64,000 nucleotides of DNA. Origin: Nocardia anaemiae NBRC 100462 (GTDB lineage: Bacteria; Actinomycetota; Actinomycetes; Mycobacteriales; Mycobacteriaceae). Shown here one piece after another: positions 39,429-49,753 of this stretch; positions within the stretch are counted from its first letter, which is position 1, and the number at the start of each line of letters is the position of its first letter. The DNA is taken from assembly GCF_001612725.1 (NCBI RefSeq), contig NZ_BDAZ01000003.1, forward strand, positions 1-64,000, in the 5' to 3' direction. Both the position numbers and the translations under genes were made by a program. The notes under the pieces are model-generated. The model saw nothing but the letters and a program-made list of their open reading frames with translations, was not told where the DNA came from and did not search any database.

Positions 39429-40160
39429 GTGTCGACCAGCGTCACAGCACTAACCCTCGGCGGACTCGACAGGTTACCCGCGCATGCGCGGCGTTGCGTG
39501 TTCTGGGAGATCGATCCGGCCGTCGCCGCGACTTCCCGTGAGTTCAGTGATCCGGTCTTCGAGAAGGAGGCCTGGCTCTCCACGGTCATGCTGGAGTGGG
39601 GTTCGTGCGGTCAGGTCGCGAATGTGGACGGCAATGTCGCGGGGTGTGCGCTGTATTCGCCACCGAGCGCGGTACCGCGTGCCGGTCTCTTCCCCACATC
39701 GCCGGTCAGCCCGGATGCGGTCCTGCTGACCACGCTGCGGGCCGAATTCCCGTATCAGGATGCCGATGTAGCCCATCGCCTCATGACGGCCGTGGTGGCC
39801 GATCTGGTGCGTCGCGGTGTACGTGCGTTGGAGGCTTTCGGCATTCGCACCGATCCCCCGGCAACCGCGATGTCGGATCGTTCGCTCGGCTCCATGCGCC
39901 TGATGGAGCGGATCGGGTCACCGGTCCGAGATGCCGCCTCGGCCGGTAAGGCGACCGAATGTTCGCCGGAGACCTGCATGATCGAGGCCGACTTTCTGGA
40001 GGACGTCGGTTTCGAAGTGGTGGCACCGCACCACCGTTTTCCCCGGCTGCGCTTGGAGCTCGACTCCGATCACGGCTGGAAGGAAGATGTCGAGCGCGCG
40101 CTTGATCAGCTGCTCGCCGCCGCATCCCTGACGGTCCCCTTCCGCGTGGGAGCACCCTGA
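39429..40160 (+). CDS. GNAT-like acetyltransferase of the parB locus (Rv3916c-like)
   Basis: A 243-residue protein located after parB, as Rv3916c is in M. tuberculosis. It begins VSTSVTALTLGGLDRLPAHARRCVFWEID. The middle (about 80-180, DADVAHRLMTAVVADLVRRGVRALEAFGIR) has the helix-turn rhythm of GNAT acetyltransferases but the acetyl-CoA P-loop (QxxGxG/A) is not clear. GTG 39429 has GGAGG about 12 bases upstream; the frame is open to 39276. The stop is followed by a bidirectional terminator. Function unknown. Confidence 0.7.
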   Translation: MSTSVTALTLGGLDRLPAHARRCVFWEIDPAVAATSREFSDPVFEKEAWLSTVMLEWGSCGQVANVDGNVAGCALYSPPSAVPRAGLFPTSPVSPDAVLLTTLRAEFPYQDADVAHRLMTAVVADLVRRGVRALEAFGIRTDPPATAMSDRSLGSMRLMERIGSPVRDAASAGKATECSPETCMIEADFLEDVGFEVVAPHHRFPRLRLELDSDHGWKEDVERALDQLLAAASLTVPFRVGAP

Positions 40161-40178
40161 AGTTCCGTATAAACAAAC

Positions 40179-40218
40179 AGTGCGCCCCTGCTGACGGATT
40201 CGTCGGCAGGGGCGCACT
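40179..40218. terminator. Bidirectional terminator between the Rv3916c-like gene and cwlM
   Basis: AGTGCGCCCCTGC (40179-40191) and GCAGGGGCGCACT (40206-40218) are exact reverse complements; the inner TGACG/CGTCG adds more pairs around a GATT loop. It lies between two convergent genes and can stop transcription both ways. Confidence 0.85.
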
Positions 40219-40271
40219 CGTATCGGAAGTATTTTGGTTGTTCGTAATCTATTGAGCCAGAAGGTAATTCG

Positions 40272-41468
40272 CTACATTCGGTCGGCGGCGGCCAATTCCT
40301 CCGCCAGCAACTCGGCGAAAGTGTATGTGCCCGTTGGCTGATCATCCTGGCCGAGCAGATACAGCCGCTTCACCGAGATGAGGATGGCCTCGGCGATCAC
40401 ATCGCGCATCCGCGGATTGGTGAGCACGGACGCATCGTATTCGTTTGTGAGATAACCGATATCGACCTGAACCGTCGGCATCTTGGTGAGCCGCAATAGA
40501 TCCCAGGTGCGCGAGTGAGTGCGGCAGTCCTGCAACGAGGTTCGCGCGACCACCTCACGCTGGATGAACCCGGCGAGCACCTGGCCGATCATCGATACCG
40601 ACCCGTGCGAGTTGCCGAAGTGGAAGCTCGCGACGCCGTTGGCGGACGGACTCGGATTCGTCGCGCAGCGCAGCGAGATCATCAGATCGGCGTCGAAGGC
40701 ATTGGAGGTATCCGCGCGCTCGGCATCCGTCGGATTGGCCCCCCACGGCCGCGACAGGAACGTTTCCATGCCGGTGGCGGCCATCCGACCCTCCAGCCTG
40801 CTGGCCAGATCCCAGAGGATCTCCGACTCGTAGACATCGCCGTATTCGGTCGGCACCGCGAAGCCCTTATCCGGGCCACCGAGACCGGGATCGATGACGA
40901 TCCGCTTGCCGGTGAGCTGCGGCCCGGCCCGGTGCACGACCTCCTCCTCGGCAATCCGATGCGGATTGCCGCCGGTGACGCGCGCCCCGAGCAGCTCCAG
41001 CGAGCGCAGCGTATCCGGACCGCAGATGCCGTCCGCGGCCAAGCCGATCTCCCGCTGGAATGCGGTGAGCGCCTCATGGGTGTGCGGGCCGAAGTAACCG
41101 TCGACGCGGTGCACATAGAAACCGAGGTCCTGTAGCCGACGCTGCAGCGTTGCCACATCGTCGCCGTAGAGCGGCGCGGACAGCTGATAGATCAATGTGC
41201 GGGCACCCAGGCGATAGGAGGCTTCCTTGAGCGCGCGGTAGGTAGCCGGTCCGACGACACCGTCGACCAGCAGTCCGCGATGCTGTTGGAAGGCGCGAAC
41301 CGCCGAGTCGAGCTGGCGATCGAAGGAAGCGTCGGTGTCCATCCAGTACTCTCGCGCATCAGTGTGGTCTGTTGCGGCGGAGTGCGTATGCAGAAACCCG
41401 AGACTTGCCAGGGTGCTCCGAACCTCGGCGACGGCTGGACCGGTATCGCCGTGACGAAGTCGGTGCAT
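40272..41468 (-). CDS. cwlM: CwlM, amidase-fold regulator of peptidoglycan precursor synthesis
   Basis: A 398-residue protein of the N-acetylmuramoyl-L-alanine amidase family. Two peptidoglycan-binding repeats (about 1-165, LRHGDTGPAVAEVRSTLASLGF and APLYGDDVATLQRRLQDLGF) precede an Amidase_3 domain (about 185-385). The first zinc ligand is lost: DPGLGG in place of the usual DPGHGG, so catalysis is unlikely. In mycobacteria CwlM is cytoplasmic, phosphorylated by PknB, and activates MurA; the lost ligand agrees with that. ATG 41468 begins MHRLRHGDTGP; longer frames are not family-like. Confidence 0.9.
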   Translation of the reverse strand: MHRLRHGDTGPAVAEVRSTLASLGFLHTHSAATDHTDAREYWMDTDASFDRQLDSAVRAFQQHRGLLVDGVVGPATYRALKEASYRLGARTLIYQLSAPLYGDDVATLQRRLQDLGFYVHRVDGYFGPHTHEALTAFQREIGLAADGICGPDTLRSLELLGARVTGGNPHRIAEEEVVHRAGPQLTGKRIVIDPGLGGPDKGFAVPTEYGDVYESEILWDLASRLEGRMAATGMETFLSRPWGANPTDAERADTSNAFDADLMISLRCATNPSPSANGVASFHFGNSHGSVSMIGQVLAGFIQREVVARTSLQDCRTHSRTWDLLRLTKMPTVQVDIGYLTNEYDASVLTNPRMRDVIAEAILISVKRLYLLGQDDQPTGTYTFAELLAEELAAADRM

Positions 41469-41641
41469 GCGTGAGAGCCCTTTCCTTCCGTCAACCCGGG
41501 TACCCACTCATGCGATGGCTCACACCGTCGCACGACCGGAGGTCGGTCGATTGTCTCAGACCCGGACCGGAATACAGCAATTCCCGGCGTCCAGGCATCC
41601 TACGGCGCGTCGTCGATTGACGGCGTTGTTTGACGAATACG

Positions 41642-41968
41642 TCAGATGATGCCGTCGAGTTCACGCAGCAGGGCGGCTTTGCCCTTCGCGCCGACGATCT
41701 GCTTGACCGGCTTGCCGCCGGAGAACAGCATCATAGTTGGCAGTGAGAGGATCTGATAATCGCGGGCGACGCCCGGATTGGCATCCACATCGACCTTGGC
41801 CACGGTCAGCTTATCCGCATGCGTGCCCGCGATCTCCTCCAGCACCGGGGCGACCATCTTGCACGGACCGCACCAGTCGGCCCAGAAGTCGACGAGTACC
41901 GGCTTCTCGCTGAGCAGCACATCGTCGGCGAAGGACGCGTCGGTCACGGTGACCGTGTTTTCGGACAT
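41642..41968 (-). CDS. trxA: Thioredoxin
   Basis: A 108-residue cytoplasmic disulfide reductase with active site W-C-G-P-C in VDFWADWCGPCKMVAPVLEEIA. It ends LRELDGII. ATG 41968 follows AAGGAGATACCC. It lies 108 bases downstream of trxB in the same direction, forming a trxB-trxA pair next to cwlM as in mycobacteria. Confidence 0.97.
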   Translation of the reverse strand: MSENTVTVTDASFADDVLLSEKPVLVDFWADWCGPCKMVAPVLEEIAGTHADKLTVAKVDVDANPGVARDYQILSLPTMMLFSGGKPVKQIVGAKGKAALLRELDGII

Positions 41969-42076
41969 GGGTATCTCCTTTGTTGAATTGCGACGTTCCC
42001 GGGGCCCTCCGTGGTCACGCAAGCTACCGCCTCCGGGCCCGTCGCTCACGCCGCGGGTAGTGCAAAAGTGATGAGA

Positions 42077-43063
42077 TCAGTTGGCGGGCACGGCAACCGA
42101 GTTGCCCGCGTGATCCAGGGTGTTCGAGGTGATGTCGCCCTGTTCGGCCAGCCAGCGCTCGGCGTCGATCGCGGCGCGGCAGCCGGTGCCAGCGGCGGTG
42201 ATGGCCTGGCGGTAGGTGTGGTCGACCAGATCGCCCGCGGCGAAGACACCGGGCACCGCGGTCGCGGTGGTGGGGTGCAGCACCTGCACGTAGCCCTCGT
42301 CGTCCAGTTCCACCTGATCCTTGACCAGCTCGCTGCGCGGATCGTGACCGATCGCCACGAACAGACCGGTCGCGGCCAGCTCGGAGGTCTCACCGGTGCG
42401 GGTATCGCGCAGGGTGAGGCTGGTCACGCTGGTATCGCCGTTGACGGCGGCGACCTCGGCATTGAGTACGAACTTGATCTTCTCGTTGGCCTTGGCGCGC
42501 TCCAGCATGATGCGTGAGGCGCGGAATTCCTCACGGCGGTGCACGATGGTGACACTGCTGGCGAACTTGGTCAGGAAGGTCGCCTCCTCCATCGCGGAGT
42601 CGCCGCCGCCGACCACGACGATGTCCTGGCCCTTGAAGAAGAAGCCGTCGCAGGTGGCGCAGGCGCTGACACCGCGGCCGAGCAGCTTCTGCTCACCGGG
42701 GACGTTCAGATAGCGCGCGGCCGAGCCCATGGCGAGGATGACGGCATAGGCCTGGTAGGTCTCATCGCCGACGGTGACCGTCTTGATCGGACCGGTCAGA
42801 TCGATCGCGTCCACATCCTCGGTACGGATATCCGCGCCGAAGCGTTTGGCCTGTTCGCGCATCTCCTCCATGAGATCCGGGCCCATGATGCCCGCGCGGA
42901 AGCCGGGGAAGTTTTCGACCTCGGTGGTGGTCATCAGTGCGCCACCGAACTGGGTGCCCTCGAACAGCAGGGGCTGGAGTTCGGCGCGGGCCGCGTAGAC
43001 GGCGGCGGTGTAGCCAGCGGGTCCAGAGCCGACGATGATCAAGTCGCGAACTGCGTTGCTCAT
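42077..43063 (-). CDS. trxB: Thioredoxin reductase
   Basis: A 328-residue NADPH-dependent flavoprotein that reduces thioredoxin. The FAD motif is [19 protein letters not shown], the redox pair is in CATCDGFF (C-A-T-C), the NADPH motif is [15 protein letters not shown], and the C-terminal FAD site is [24 protein letters not shown] in parts. It heads trxB-trxA. The gap upstream carries a spacer of 181 bases to the anti-sigma gene stop. Confidence 0.97.
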   Translation of the reverse strand: MSNAVRDLIIVGSGPAGYTAAVYAARAELQPLLFEGTQFGGALMTTTEVENFPGFRAGIMGPDLMEEMREQAKRFGADIRTEDVDAIDLTGPIKTVTVGDETYQAYAVILAMGSAARYLNVPGEQKLLGRGVSACATCDGFFFKGQDIVVVGGGDSAMEEATFLTKFASSVTIVHRREEFRASRIMLERAKANEKIKFVLNAEVAAVNGDTSVTSLTLRDTRTGETSELAATGLFVAIGHDPRSELVKDQVELDDEGYVQVLHPTTATAVPGVFAAGDLVDHTYRQAITAAGTGCRAAIDAERWLAEQGDITSNTLDHAGNSVAVPAN

Positions 43064-43244
43064 GCCTGTGCCTCGCTTGCGCTCGGCTCCACCATGACCA
43101 ACGAGTTGGCTGTATTGATTGTTCGCTCGCTCACGGGTGACCCTTCCGAGGGAAATTCGTTGGACGTGTCGGTCAACAACAGGGTAAACGGTGTTGTTCC
43201 CGAGGTGATGTGGGACAACCGCACGACGTGACGTCGCCCACTGC

Positions 43245-44075
43245 CTAACCGATATCGGTGCGGGCCAACTGCTGCGGATCGTCGGCGCCGCAACCGATTC
43301 CGACGACCAGTGCGGTGATCTTGTGCGGGCGTGGGCCGGTGAGCAGGATCAGCACGGCGTCCCTGCCCTGGAAGGTGGTGTCGGTCGAGCCGAGCACGGT
43401 GCGATCCAGGCCATTGGCGTGGACGCAGCGATTCAGGGCCGCCGGAGTGCCGAGTGCGCCGGTGACGTCATTGCGACCGAGGGCGGTGAGCGCGACGGTG
43501 GCGTCGAGTTCGTCACCGAGTCGCACATTGTTGGTGGTCGGTTGGGCGCTCGGGGCCATCTCGTGCCCGCGCAACGCGTCGACCGCGACCGCGACCGCGA
43601 CACAGGCCAGCACAGCGATCACGGCGGCCGCCGCCGCGAGCCAGCGGAGATTGCGGGTACGGCGTCGCGCCAGCGGAATCGGCGCTTCGAGGTTCGACTG
43701 CCCGGAATCCATTGCGCCATCGGCGGATTCGGACCACACCGCGGCAGACGATTCCGGCCATGCGGTGGCCGGTGACAGCCGGTGGACGGTTGCGACCTGC
43801 TCGGTGGGCTGCTGCGCCGCATCGAGGCCTTCGACGAACTCCTCCAGCCGGGCCGCGATATCGGCGGGCATGGCATGGATGACGTGCTCATCCCGACCGA
43901 GCGCGCGCAATTCGGCGCTGACGTCATCGAGCGAGTTCAGAAACCGCAAGGCATCCGGATCATTGCGGACTATCGGCCACAGCTGCTCACTCAGCTCCGG
44001 GGCCACATTGTCGGCGTGTAGATCGGCGAGCAGTTCGGGCGAGAACGGAGGCTGCGGAATGGGTCGGTTCGCCAT
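43245..44075 (-). CDS. rsmA: Anti-sigma-M factor RsmA-like
   Basis: A 276-residue membrane protein. The cytoplasmic N-terminal part (about 1-140) includes [24 protein letters not shown], then one helix (about 153-176, [21 protein letters not shown]) and an extracytoplasmic domain with two Cys (RCVHANGL and GIGCGADD). Position between trxB and the ECF sigma gene equals Rv3912 (RsmA), the partner of SigM. ATG 44075 starts [11 protein letters not shown]; a longer frame to 44123 exists. It starts 96 bases after the sigma gene stop. Confidence 0.82.
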   Translation of the reverse strand: MANRPIPQPPFSPELLADLHADNVAPELSEQLWPIVRNDPDALRFLNSLDDVSAELRALGRDEHVIHAMPADIAARLEEFVEGLDAAQQPTEQVATVHRLSPATAWPESSAAVWSESADGAMDSGQSNLEAPIPLARRRTRNLRWLAAAAAVIAVLACVAVAVAVDALRGHEMAPSAQPTTNNVRLGDELDATVALTALGRNDVTGALGTPAALNRCVHANGLDRTVLGSTDTTFQGRDAVLILLTGPRPHKITALVVGIGCGADDPQQLARTDIG

Positions 44076-44171
44076 CGCACCTCCGGGTTCTCGACTGGAT
44101 GCCCGCCCGCACGGCGCGGGCACTGCCTGTACATCGTCTGGTTGTCCGTCAGTATTAATGACGCATCTCAG

Positions 44172-44810
44172 CTACTTCCGGTTCCGCGGATCACGCAGAA
44201 ATTCCAAACGTTCTCGCAGCCGCAGCCGTCCCCGCGCGCATCGGCTCTTGATGGTGCCCTCCGGAACGCCGAGCAGCGCCGCTGTCTCCGCGACACTACG
44301 CCCCTCGAGTTCCACCGCGACAAGCGCTGCCCGCTGGTCCTCCGGCAGTGTGAACAGCGCGCGGTCGATGACGAGGGACATCTCGAGTTCGGCGATATCG
44401 TCGCGGGTGTCCTTGGGTTCCGGCATGGTCTCCGGCGATAGCGATACCGCGCGGCGGATCTTGTTGCGCCGGATCCGGTCCAGGCAGGCATTCACCACGA
44501 TGGCGTGCAGCCAGCTGCGCACCTCGGACTCGGCTCGGAAGCCTGCGGCGGTGCGGTGTGCCGAGAGCAGGGCGTCCTGCAGCGAATCCGCCGCGTCCTC
44601 ACGGGTATAGGAGGTGCGCATGGCGGTCTGCCAGAGGTGGTCGTGGTGGCGGCGCAGCAGTTCGGCGAAGGCATGCCGCTGGCCGCGGACATGGGCTTGC
44701 AGCAATTCGACGTCGGTGAGCTCGTCGGGAACGAACGAACGCTCGCGGAACGCAACAGGCCGCGACTTCCCTCCGTGGGAGTCCTCGTTCAGTTCGGACG
44801 GCAAAACCAA
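44172..44810 (-). CDS. sigM: ECF RNA polymerase sigma factor SigM
   Basis: A 212-residue group IV sigma factor. Region 2 includes HAFAELLRRHHDHLWQTAMR and DAADSLQDALLSAHRTAAGFR; region 4 includes LPEDQRAALVAVELEGRSVAETAALLGVPEGTIKSRCARGRLRLRERL in parts. The start TTG 44810 is supported by AAGGGG just upstream; other starts in the first codons are possible. It sits next to its anti-sigma gene in the order known for sigM in mycobacteria, where it controls late stationary-phase and ESX-related genes. Confidence 0.88.
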   Translation of the reverse strand: MVLPSELNEDSHGGKSRPVAFRERSFVPDELTDVELLQAHVRGQRHAFAELLRRHHDHLWQTAMRTSYTREDAADSLQDALLSAHRTAAGFRAESEVRSWLHAIVVNACLDRIRRNKIRRAVSLSPETMPEPKDTRDDIAELEMSLVIDRALFTLPEDQRAALVAVELEGRSVAETAALLGVPEGTIKSRCARGRLRLRERLEFLRDPRNRK

Positions 44811-45144
44811 CCCCTTGGACAGCTCTCACGGCGATGACGGACACGCGACCGCCATCGAAATTTCGCAGCATCCAGGATCGAACAACCAGAACCCGGGGAG
44901 CTCCCCCTGCTGTGAGAGCGCGGCTAGATCATATCGTCAGTAAAGAATTGGCAGCAACCAGACCAGTCAGGGCTGAATCGTGCGGTATGCCCGGGGAATC
45001 GACACCGGCGGGCGGGATGCGAGAACATTCGCAAGAACATCGGTAACTCGTCGAGCGGGCCCAAAAGTCAACGGGCACTTCGCAAAGGACCTGAATGCGG
45101 TCCCAGCTGCGCTTACTGGTGCGGCCGGAAAACTCCGAGAGTGG
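44811..45144. other. Spacer between murJ and sigM
   Basis: A 334-base gap with the sigM promoter side and the murJ 3' side. I see no convincing ECF-type GGAAC/CGTC pair, no terminator with a T-run and no gene. Confidence 0.4.
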
Positions 45145-48100
45145 TCATGCCGCGGCGTCGAAGCGGATTTCGGCGATCGAGGTCTGGAACTGGCCACCGG
45201 AATTGCCGAGTCCGGTGATCCACACGAGCACATACCGGGCCGCCTGATCGCCGCGGACCGGGATTTCGGTGATGCCGTTCTCTAGTCGTGCCGAACCGAT
45301 CAGCTGGGTCTGGTCCAGCGTCGGTGACGACGTCGGCGAGGTGCGAATCTCGACCGAGGTACCCGAACTCGGCGATTCGATCGAGACGCTCGTCAGCTTG
45401 GCCGGACTCGGCAGGGTAGCCAGCAGCCCGACGCCCTTCTTGAGCGCCGGGAACTGCTGGAAGTACTGATCGGTGCGCCAGACGGTGCCCGGATCGTGAT
45501 CGAGCACCGCACCGGTACCGCTGACATTGTCCGGCGTGCCCTCCGGGGAGAAGACCGACACACTCGTCACCGGAACCGGCACCCCGCCCGCTGCCGTCCC
45601 CGTCGAACCACCTGAGGTCGGCGCGGGCGCGGGCGAACTGTTCGTGGTGAGGCCGATATTGCGCTGCTCGTTGAGCGGTGCGTCCGAGGCGGTCGGAGCG
45701 AAGACGCTGACCATCCACCAGATGATGATGCCGACCACGAGCGCGGCCAGGATGCCGAGCCCGACCATGATCCACATCATCCGCTGCGAGCGTTCCCGTT
45801 CGGCCGCAAGCAATTCCGGATCTGCGAGCGATTCCTCGGGGCCGCTCGGCGGACGCTGACCGAGGCGGAGCACCGGGATGAAATCGGTCTTCTGATCGAC
45901 CACCGAGGCCTGTTCGAGGACATGCTGCACGGTCGCCGCGGTGCGCACACCCTTATTCGATTCCAGCGAACGGACCGCCACCGCCGAGATCTCGAACGGC
46001 ACCTCGGGTCGGATCTCCCGCGGTTCCACGGGGGTGCCGTCGGAACCGAAATCGGCCAGTCGCAACCCGCCGACCGTCGCGGCGGTACCGGTCAAGCCGC
46101 CCGCGCGAATCGGCCAGCGCGCGGTGATCAGCGCGTAGAGCATGGCGCCGAGGCCGCGCACATCGGATTGCGCGTCGGAATCGGACAGTGTGCCAGGGAA
46201 GGCGAGTACCGCGTCACCGGTGGCGCTGATCCGGACCCGGTCCGGATGGTCGATGGACAGCGAGCCACCACCGCGATGCGCCAGTTCGGCGGCCGAGGCC
46301 AGTGCCCGAATGGCACGGGCGGCACCGATGGGTGAGGGCACCGTCTCCGCCATCTCGCGCAGCGACCGGCCGGGCGTCCATTCGGCCACCACGATGCCGC
46401 CGGAGCTGCCGCGCACCACATCCAGCACGCGGGCCAGGCCCGGCGAGTTGATCCGGCCCAAGCGCAGCGTGCGCGACAGGATGGCCTGCGGACCGTCGTG
46501 GCCGGAGTTGTCGGTGGCCTTCTGATCGGCGTCGACGAAGGTGAGCGCGACCTCGCGGTCGAGCTTGATATCGAGCGCCTGCCAGAACTTGAGTCCGCGG
46601 GATCCGCCGTGACTCGCGAGCAGCCGGTAGCGGCCGCCCGCTACCGAGGCGCCCGGAATCAGCTTGGGGCCGCGCGGAGTTCTTCGACCGGCCTCGTCGA
46701 TCGGCGGTAGCTGCGGCGGGATCGGGATCATCCCGGTGTCGTACATCGGATCGCGCTGCGGGGCCTCCCGCGGTTGCTCACCGGACCCGGGCGCCGAATC
46801 ATGCTCCGGCGGACCAGTATCGGCACCCTGATTCGCGTATGCGGGATCGGAGGCCTCTCCGGCGGGCGAAACATCTGTGGAGAGCCCGCCTGCCTTGGTC
46901 GTAGCAGATTCGGCGGCTGGGACGCCGCCCAGCGCCGCGTCGTCGCTCACCCTCGTTCCTCCTTCGCCCTGATATGTCGAAGTTCCGGCGAACTCGCCAC
47001 TTGTGCTTCTCTGCCGAACAGGGTACGGGAACTCACCCATACCGGTGCTGTCAACGGTATGAGCTCGGATCACGGGTAGCACCATGGTTTGGGCATCCAT
47101 GTACGGATCGAAACCAGGGTATGCCACATACGGCTCGGGGCGCCGGAACACCTGTGTCGCGTACTCGTCCTCGACCGGGCCGTCGAGATCGAGATCGGGC
47201 GCGGGCGGGGTGAAGCCGAGGCGCCGGGAGATCGCGACGGTGATCGCGACGATCTCCGGGATACCGGCAAGACGCATCAACCCGAAGGCGACCGCGAACA
47301 TCACGATGGCCGAGATGATCACCCGGATCAGCGAGCCGGGTCCGCCGGAGAGCCGGTCGAGCCCGAGCACCTTGTCCACGATGAGCATGACCGCGCCGCC
47401 CGCGATCGAGGACAGCAGGACGCGGCTCACGGTGCGTCCGACATTGACCATGCGCAGATCGCCGAGGCTCTGATGCAGCAGATAGCCGCCGATCACGGCT
47501 CCGGCCAGGAAGCCGAGTCCAGTCGCGACACCGAGGATGATCACGACCTGATCGCTGCTGCTGGCCAGCACCGGCGCCAGCGCCGAGAACAGGATCTTGA
47601 TCGTGGTGATGCCGAGGATGATCCACGTCGGCGTCCAGGCCTGTTCCCTGGCGTAGAACACGCGCAGATGGATCAGCACGAGGGAATACGGAATCAGCGC
47701 GAAGGCCGACCAGCTCACCGCCTCGCCGAGGCGTGCGGCGTCGCCGGAGAACCGCGCGTAACCGAACAGCGCCTCGCCGACCTGCGGTCCGGCCAGCGTC
47801 AGGAAGGTGACCACCGGAACCAGGGCGATCATCGTCAAGCGGGTGGCGACGGACAGATCATCCACGACGGCGGGGGTGTCATCGGCGGCCGCGTTGCGGC
47901 TCAGCCGCGGCATGATCGCGGTGAGCAGCGTGACACCGAGCACGCCGTAGGGCAGCTGCAGCAGCAGCCAGGCATTGGTATAGATCGCCGGGCCCGCCTC
48001 GTCGGCCGCCGATGCGATGTGGTTCGAGACGATCAGACCGATCTGGCTGATCACCACGTACAGGATGATGGCCGAACCCATCTTGCCGAACTGCTTGAGC

Positions 48101-49569
48101 CGCGCGTCGATGCCCCACAGCGGCCGCAGATCGATCTGATTGCGCTTGATCGCGGGCAGCAGGCTCAGCGCCTGGGTGGCCACACCGAGGGTGATGCCAC
48201 CGCCGAGGACGAGCAGTTTCGGGTCGCTCATCCGGACCGGATCCAGCGTGATCTCGCCCGGTGTCAGGGCATAGAGACCGAGCACGACCAGCACGACGAG
48301 GTTGTTCAGCACCGGCGCCCATGCCCCGGGTTTGAAGTTCTGGCGGGTATTCAGGATCGCCGTGAACAGCGCCGACATGCCGTAGAACAGGATGGCGGGC
48401 ACCAATAGATAGGTCAGCGCCGTGGTGAGTTCGGTATTGACCTTGCCGTCCGATGAGACGAAGACCCTGGTCGCCAGCACCGGCGTCGCCGCAGCGGCGA
48501 ACAGCGTGGCAGCGGCGAGCACCGCGAAGGCGGCGGTCACCAGCCTGCGGACGAATGCGACGCCGCCGTCGTCGTCCTCTTGTTCGGCGCGCACCAGCGT
48601 CGGCACCACCATCGCGGTCAAGACCGCGCCGAGGACGAGCTCGGTGATCATATTGGGGATCAGGTTGGCCGAGGTGTAGGCACTCGCGACGGCCGGGCCC
48701 AGCGCGGTCAGCAGCAGCAACTGTTTGCCGAAACCGGTGACGCGGCTGATCAGGGTGGCGATCGCGATCGATCCGGAGTCGCGCAGCAGGCGCGAGCTCG
48801 CGTTCTGTTTGGTATCGGTGGCGACCGGAGCCGATGCGGATGTGGCGGGCCATTCCTGGGTGCGTGGCCGCGCGGCTTCCCGAGGTGCGGGACGGTGCTG
48901 CTGTTCAACCGGTTGCCGCCGTTCGACAGGCGGCTGATGCTCTACCGGTCGCTGGCGTTCGATCGGAGGCTGCCGCATCGCCGGGGGCTGTGGCGGCGGT
49001 GTTTGATAGCTCGGTCGCGGCGCCTGATAGTTCGGCGGCGGCGCGAAACGCTGAGGCGGCACCCGTGGCGGCGCGCCCGGCGGTCCGGGCACTGGCTGTC
49101 CGGGCGGCAGCGGTTGACCAGGTGGCATCGGACGTGGCCGGGCCGGACCGGGCGGTTGCGGCGGTGCCGGATATTGCCGCTGGCCCGGATGCGACTGCTG
49201 ACCCGGATGCGGCCGGGGGTCGGGATACTGCTGCGGTTGCGGAGGACGGGGTACCGGCCGCTGCTGCGGTCGGGGCTGCCTGGGCAATGCGCCGGACGGC
49301 GGTGCCATCGGCCCGGTCGGCGGCTGCGAGACCCGCGGTGTCGGGCGGGGCGGCGGCACCGGTCGCTGCGGCTGACCAGGACGACTCACCTGTGGTACGC
49401 GCGGCGAGTCGCCGAAACGCTCATCGGGAGTCATCTCCGCGTCCTCCGGTTGCGCCGGTGGCTGCGCCAGTTGCCGTTCCCAGGGTGCCGAGGGCGCCCG
49501 GCGGACCTGGGGTCCGTCGGGCCGATCAACAGGTGGTTGCCGATGAGCGGATAGATCATCGTCGCTCAT
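45145..49569 (-). CDS. murJ: MurJ/MviN lipid II flippase with pseudokinase and extracytoplasmic domains
   Basis: A 1474-residue fusion protein. Residues about 1-235 are Pro/Gln/Arg-rich and low-complexity. The MurJ core (about 245-780) has 14 or so helices beginning SSRLLRDSGSIAIATLISRVTGFGKQL. A cytoplasmic pseudokinase (about 950-1220) lacks the HRD and DFG motifs (LSIDHPDR and DAVLAF instead). A helix (about 1290-1315, MWIMVGLGILAALVVGIIIWWMV) leads to a C-terminal beta-rich domain like that of the mycobacterial protein. There PknB phosphorylates the pseudokinase, which then binds FhaA. Longer than the M. tuberculosis protein (1184) mostly by the N-terminal stretch. Confidence 0.92.
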   Translation of the reverse strand: MSDDDLSAHRQPPVDRPDGPQVRRAPSAPWERQLAQPPAQPEDAEMTPDERFGDSPRVPQVSRPGQPQRPVPPPRPTPRVSQPPTGPMAPPSGALPRQPRPQQRPVPRPPQPQQYPDPRPHPGQQSHPGQRQYPAPPQPPGPARPRPMPPGQPLPPGQPVPGPPGAPPRVPPQRFAPPPNYQAPRPSYQTPPPQPPAMRQPPIERQRPVEHQPPVERRQPVEQQHRPAPREAARPRTQEWPATSASAPVATDTKQNASSRLLRDSGSIAIATLISRVTGFGKQLLLLTALGPAVASAYTSANLIPNMITELVLGAVLTAMVVPTLVRAEQEDDDGGVAFVRRLVTAAFAVLAAATLFAAAATPVLATRVFVSSDGKVNTELTTALTYLLVPAILFYGMSALFTAILNTRQNFKPGAWAPVLNNLVVLVVLGLYALTPGEITLDPVRMSDPKLLVLGGGITLGVATQALSLLPAIKRNQIDLRPLWGIDARLKQFGKMGSAIILYVVISQIGLIVSNHIASAADEAGPAIYTNAWLLLQLPYGVLGVTLLTAIMPRLSRNAAADDTPAVVDDLSVATRLTMIALVPVVTFLTLAGPQVGEALFGYARFSGDAARLGEAVSWSAFALIPYSLVLIHLRVFYAREQAWTPTWIILGITTIKILFSALAPVLASSSDQVVIILGVATGLGFLAGAVIGGYLLHQSLGDLRMVNVGRTVSRVLLSSIAGGAVMLIVDKVLGLDRLSGGPGSLIRVIISAIVMFAVAFGLMRLAGIPEIVAITVAISRRLGFTPPAPDLDLDGPVEDEYATQVFRRPEPYVAYPGFDPYMDAQTMVLPVIRAHTVDSTGMGEFPYPVRQRSTSGEFAGTSTYQGEGGTRVSDDAALGGVPAAESATTKAGGLSTDVSPAGEASDPAYANQGADTGPPEHDSAPGSGEQPREAPQRDPMYDTGMIPIPPQLPPIDEAGRRTPRGPKLIPGASVAGGRYRLLASHGGSRGLKFWQALDIKLDREVALTFVDADQKATDNSGHDGPQAILSRTLRLGRINSPGLARVLDVVRGSSGGIVVAEWTPGRSLREMAETVPSPIGAARAIRALASAAELAHRGGGSLSIDHPDRVRISATGDAVLAFPGTLSDSDAQSDVRGLGAMLYALITARWPIRAGGLTGTAATVGGLRLADFGSDGTPVEPREIRPEVPFEISAVAVRSLESNKGVRTAATVQHVLEQASVVDQKTDFIPVLRLGQRPPSGPEESLADPELLAAERERSQRMMWIMVGLGILAALVVGIIIWWMVSVFAPTASDAPLNEQRNIGLTTNSSPAPAPTSGGSTGTAAGGVPVPVTSVSVFSPEGTPDNVSGTGAVLDHDPGTVWRTDQYFQQFPALKKGVGLLATLPSPAKLTSVSIESPSSGTSVEIRTSPTSSPTLDQTQLIGSARLENGITEIPVRGDQAARYVLVWITGLGNSGGQFQTSIAEIRFDAAA

Positions 49570-49753
49570 CGTGCCTCCTGCGCCATGCCATCCCCCGCTG
49601 CCGGGCCGATGACGCCCAGGGTGTTACGCGATTGTCCTCCACGATGCCATGAGTGGGCGCGGGGTCGGCGCCGATCAGCGGCAACCGACGGCCGACAGGT
49701 CGGTCGAATGAGCACAGCGACGGCAGCCGGGCACGAGCGAGGTGTCCTCGTCC

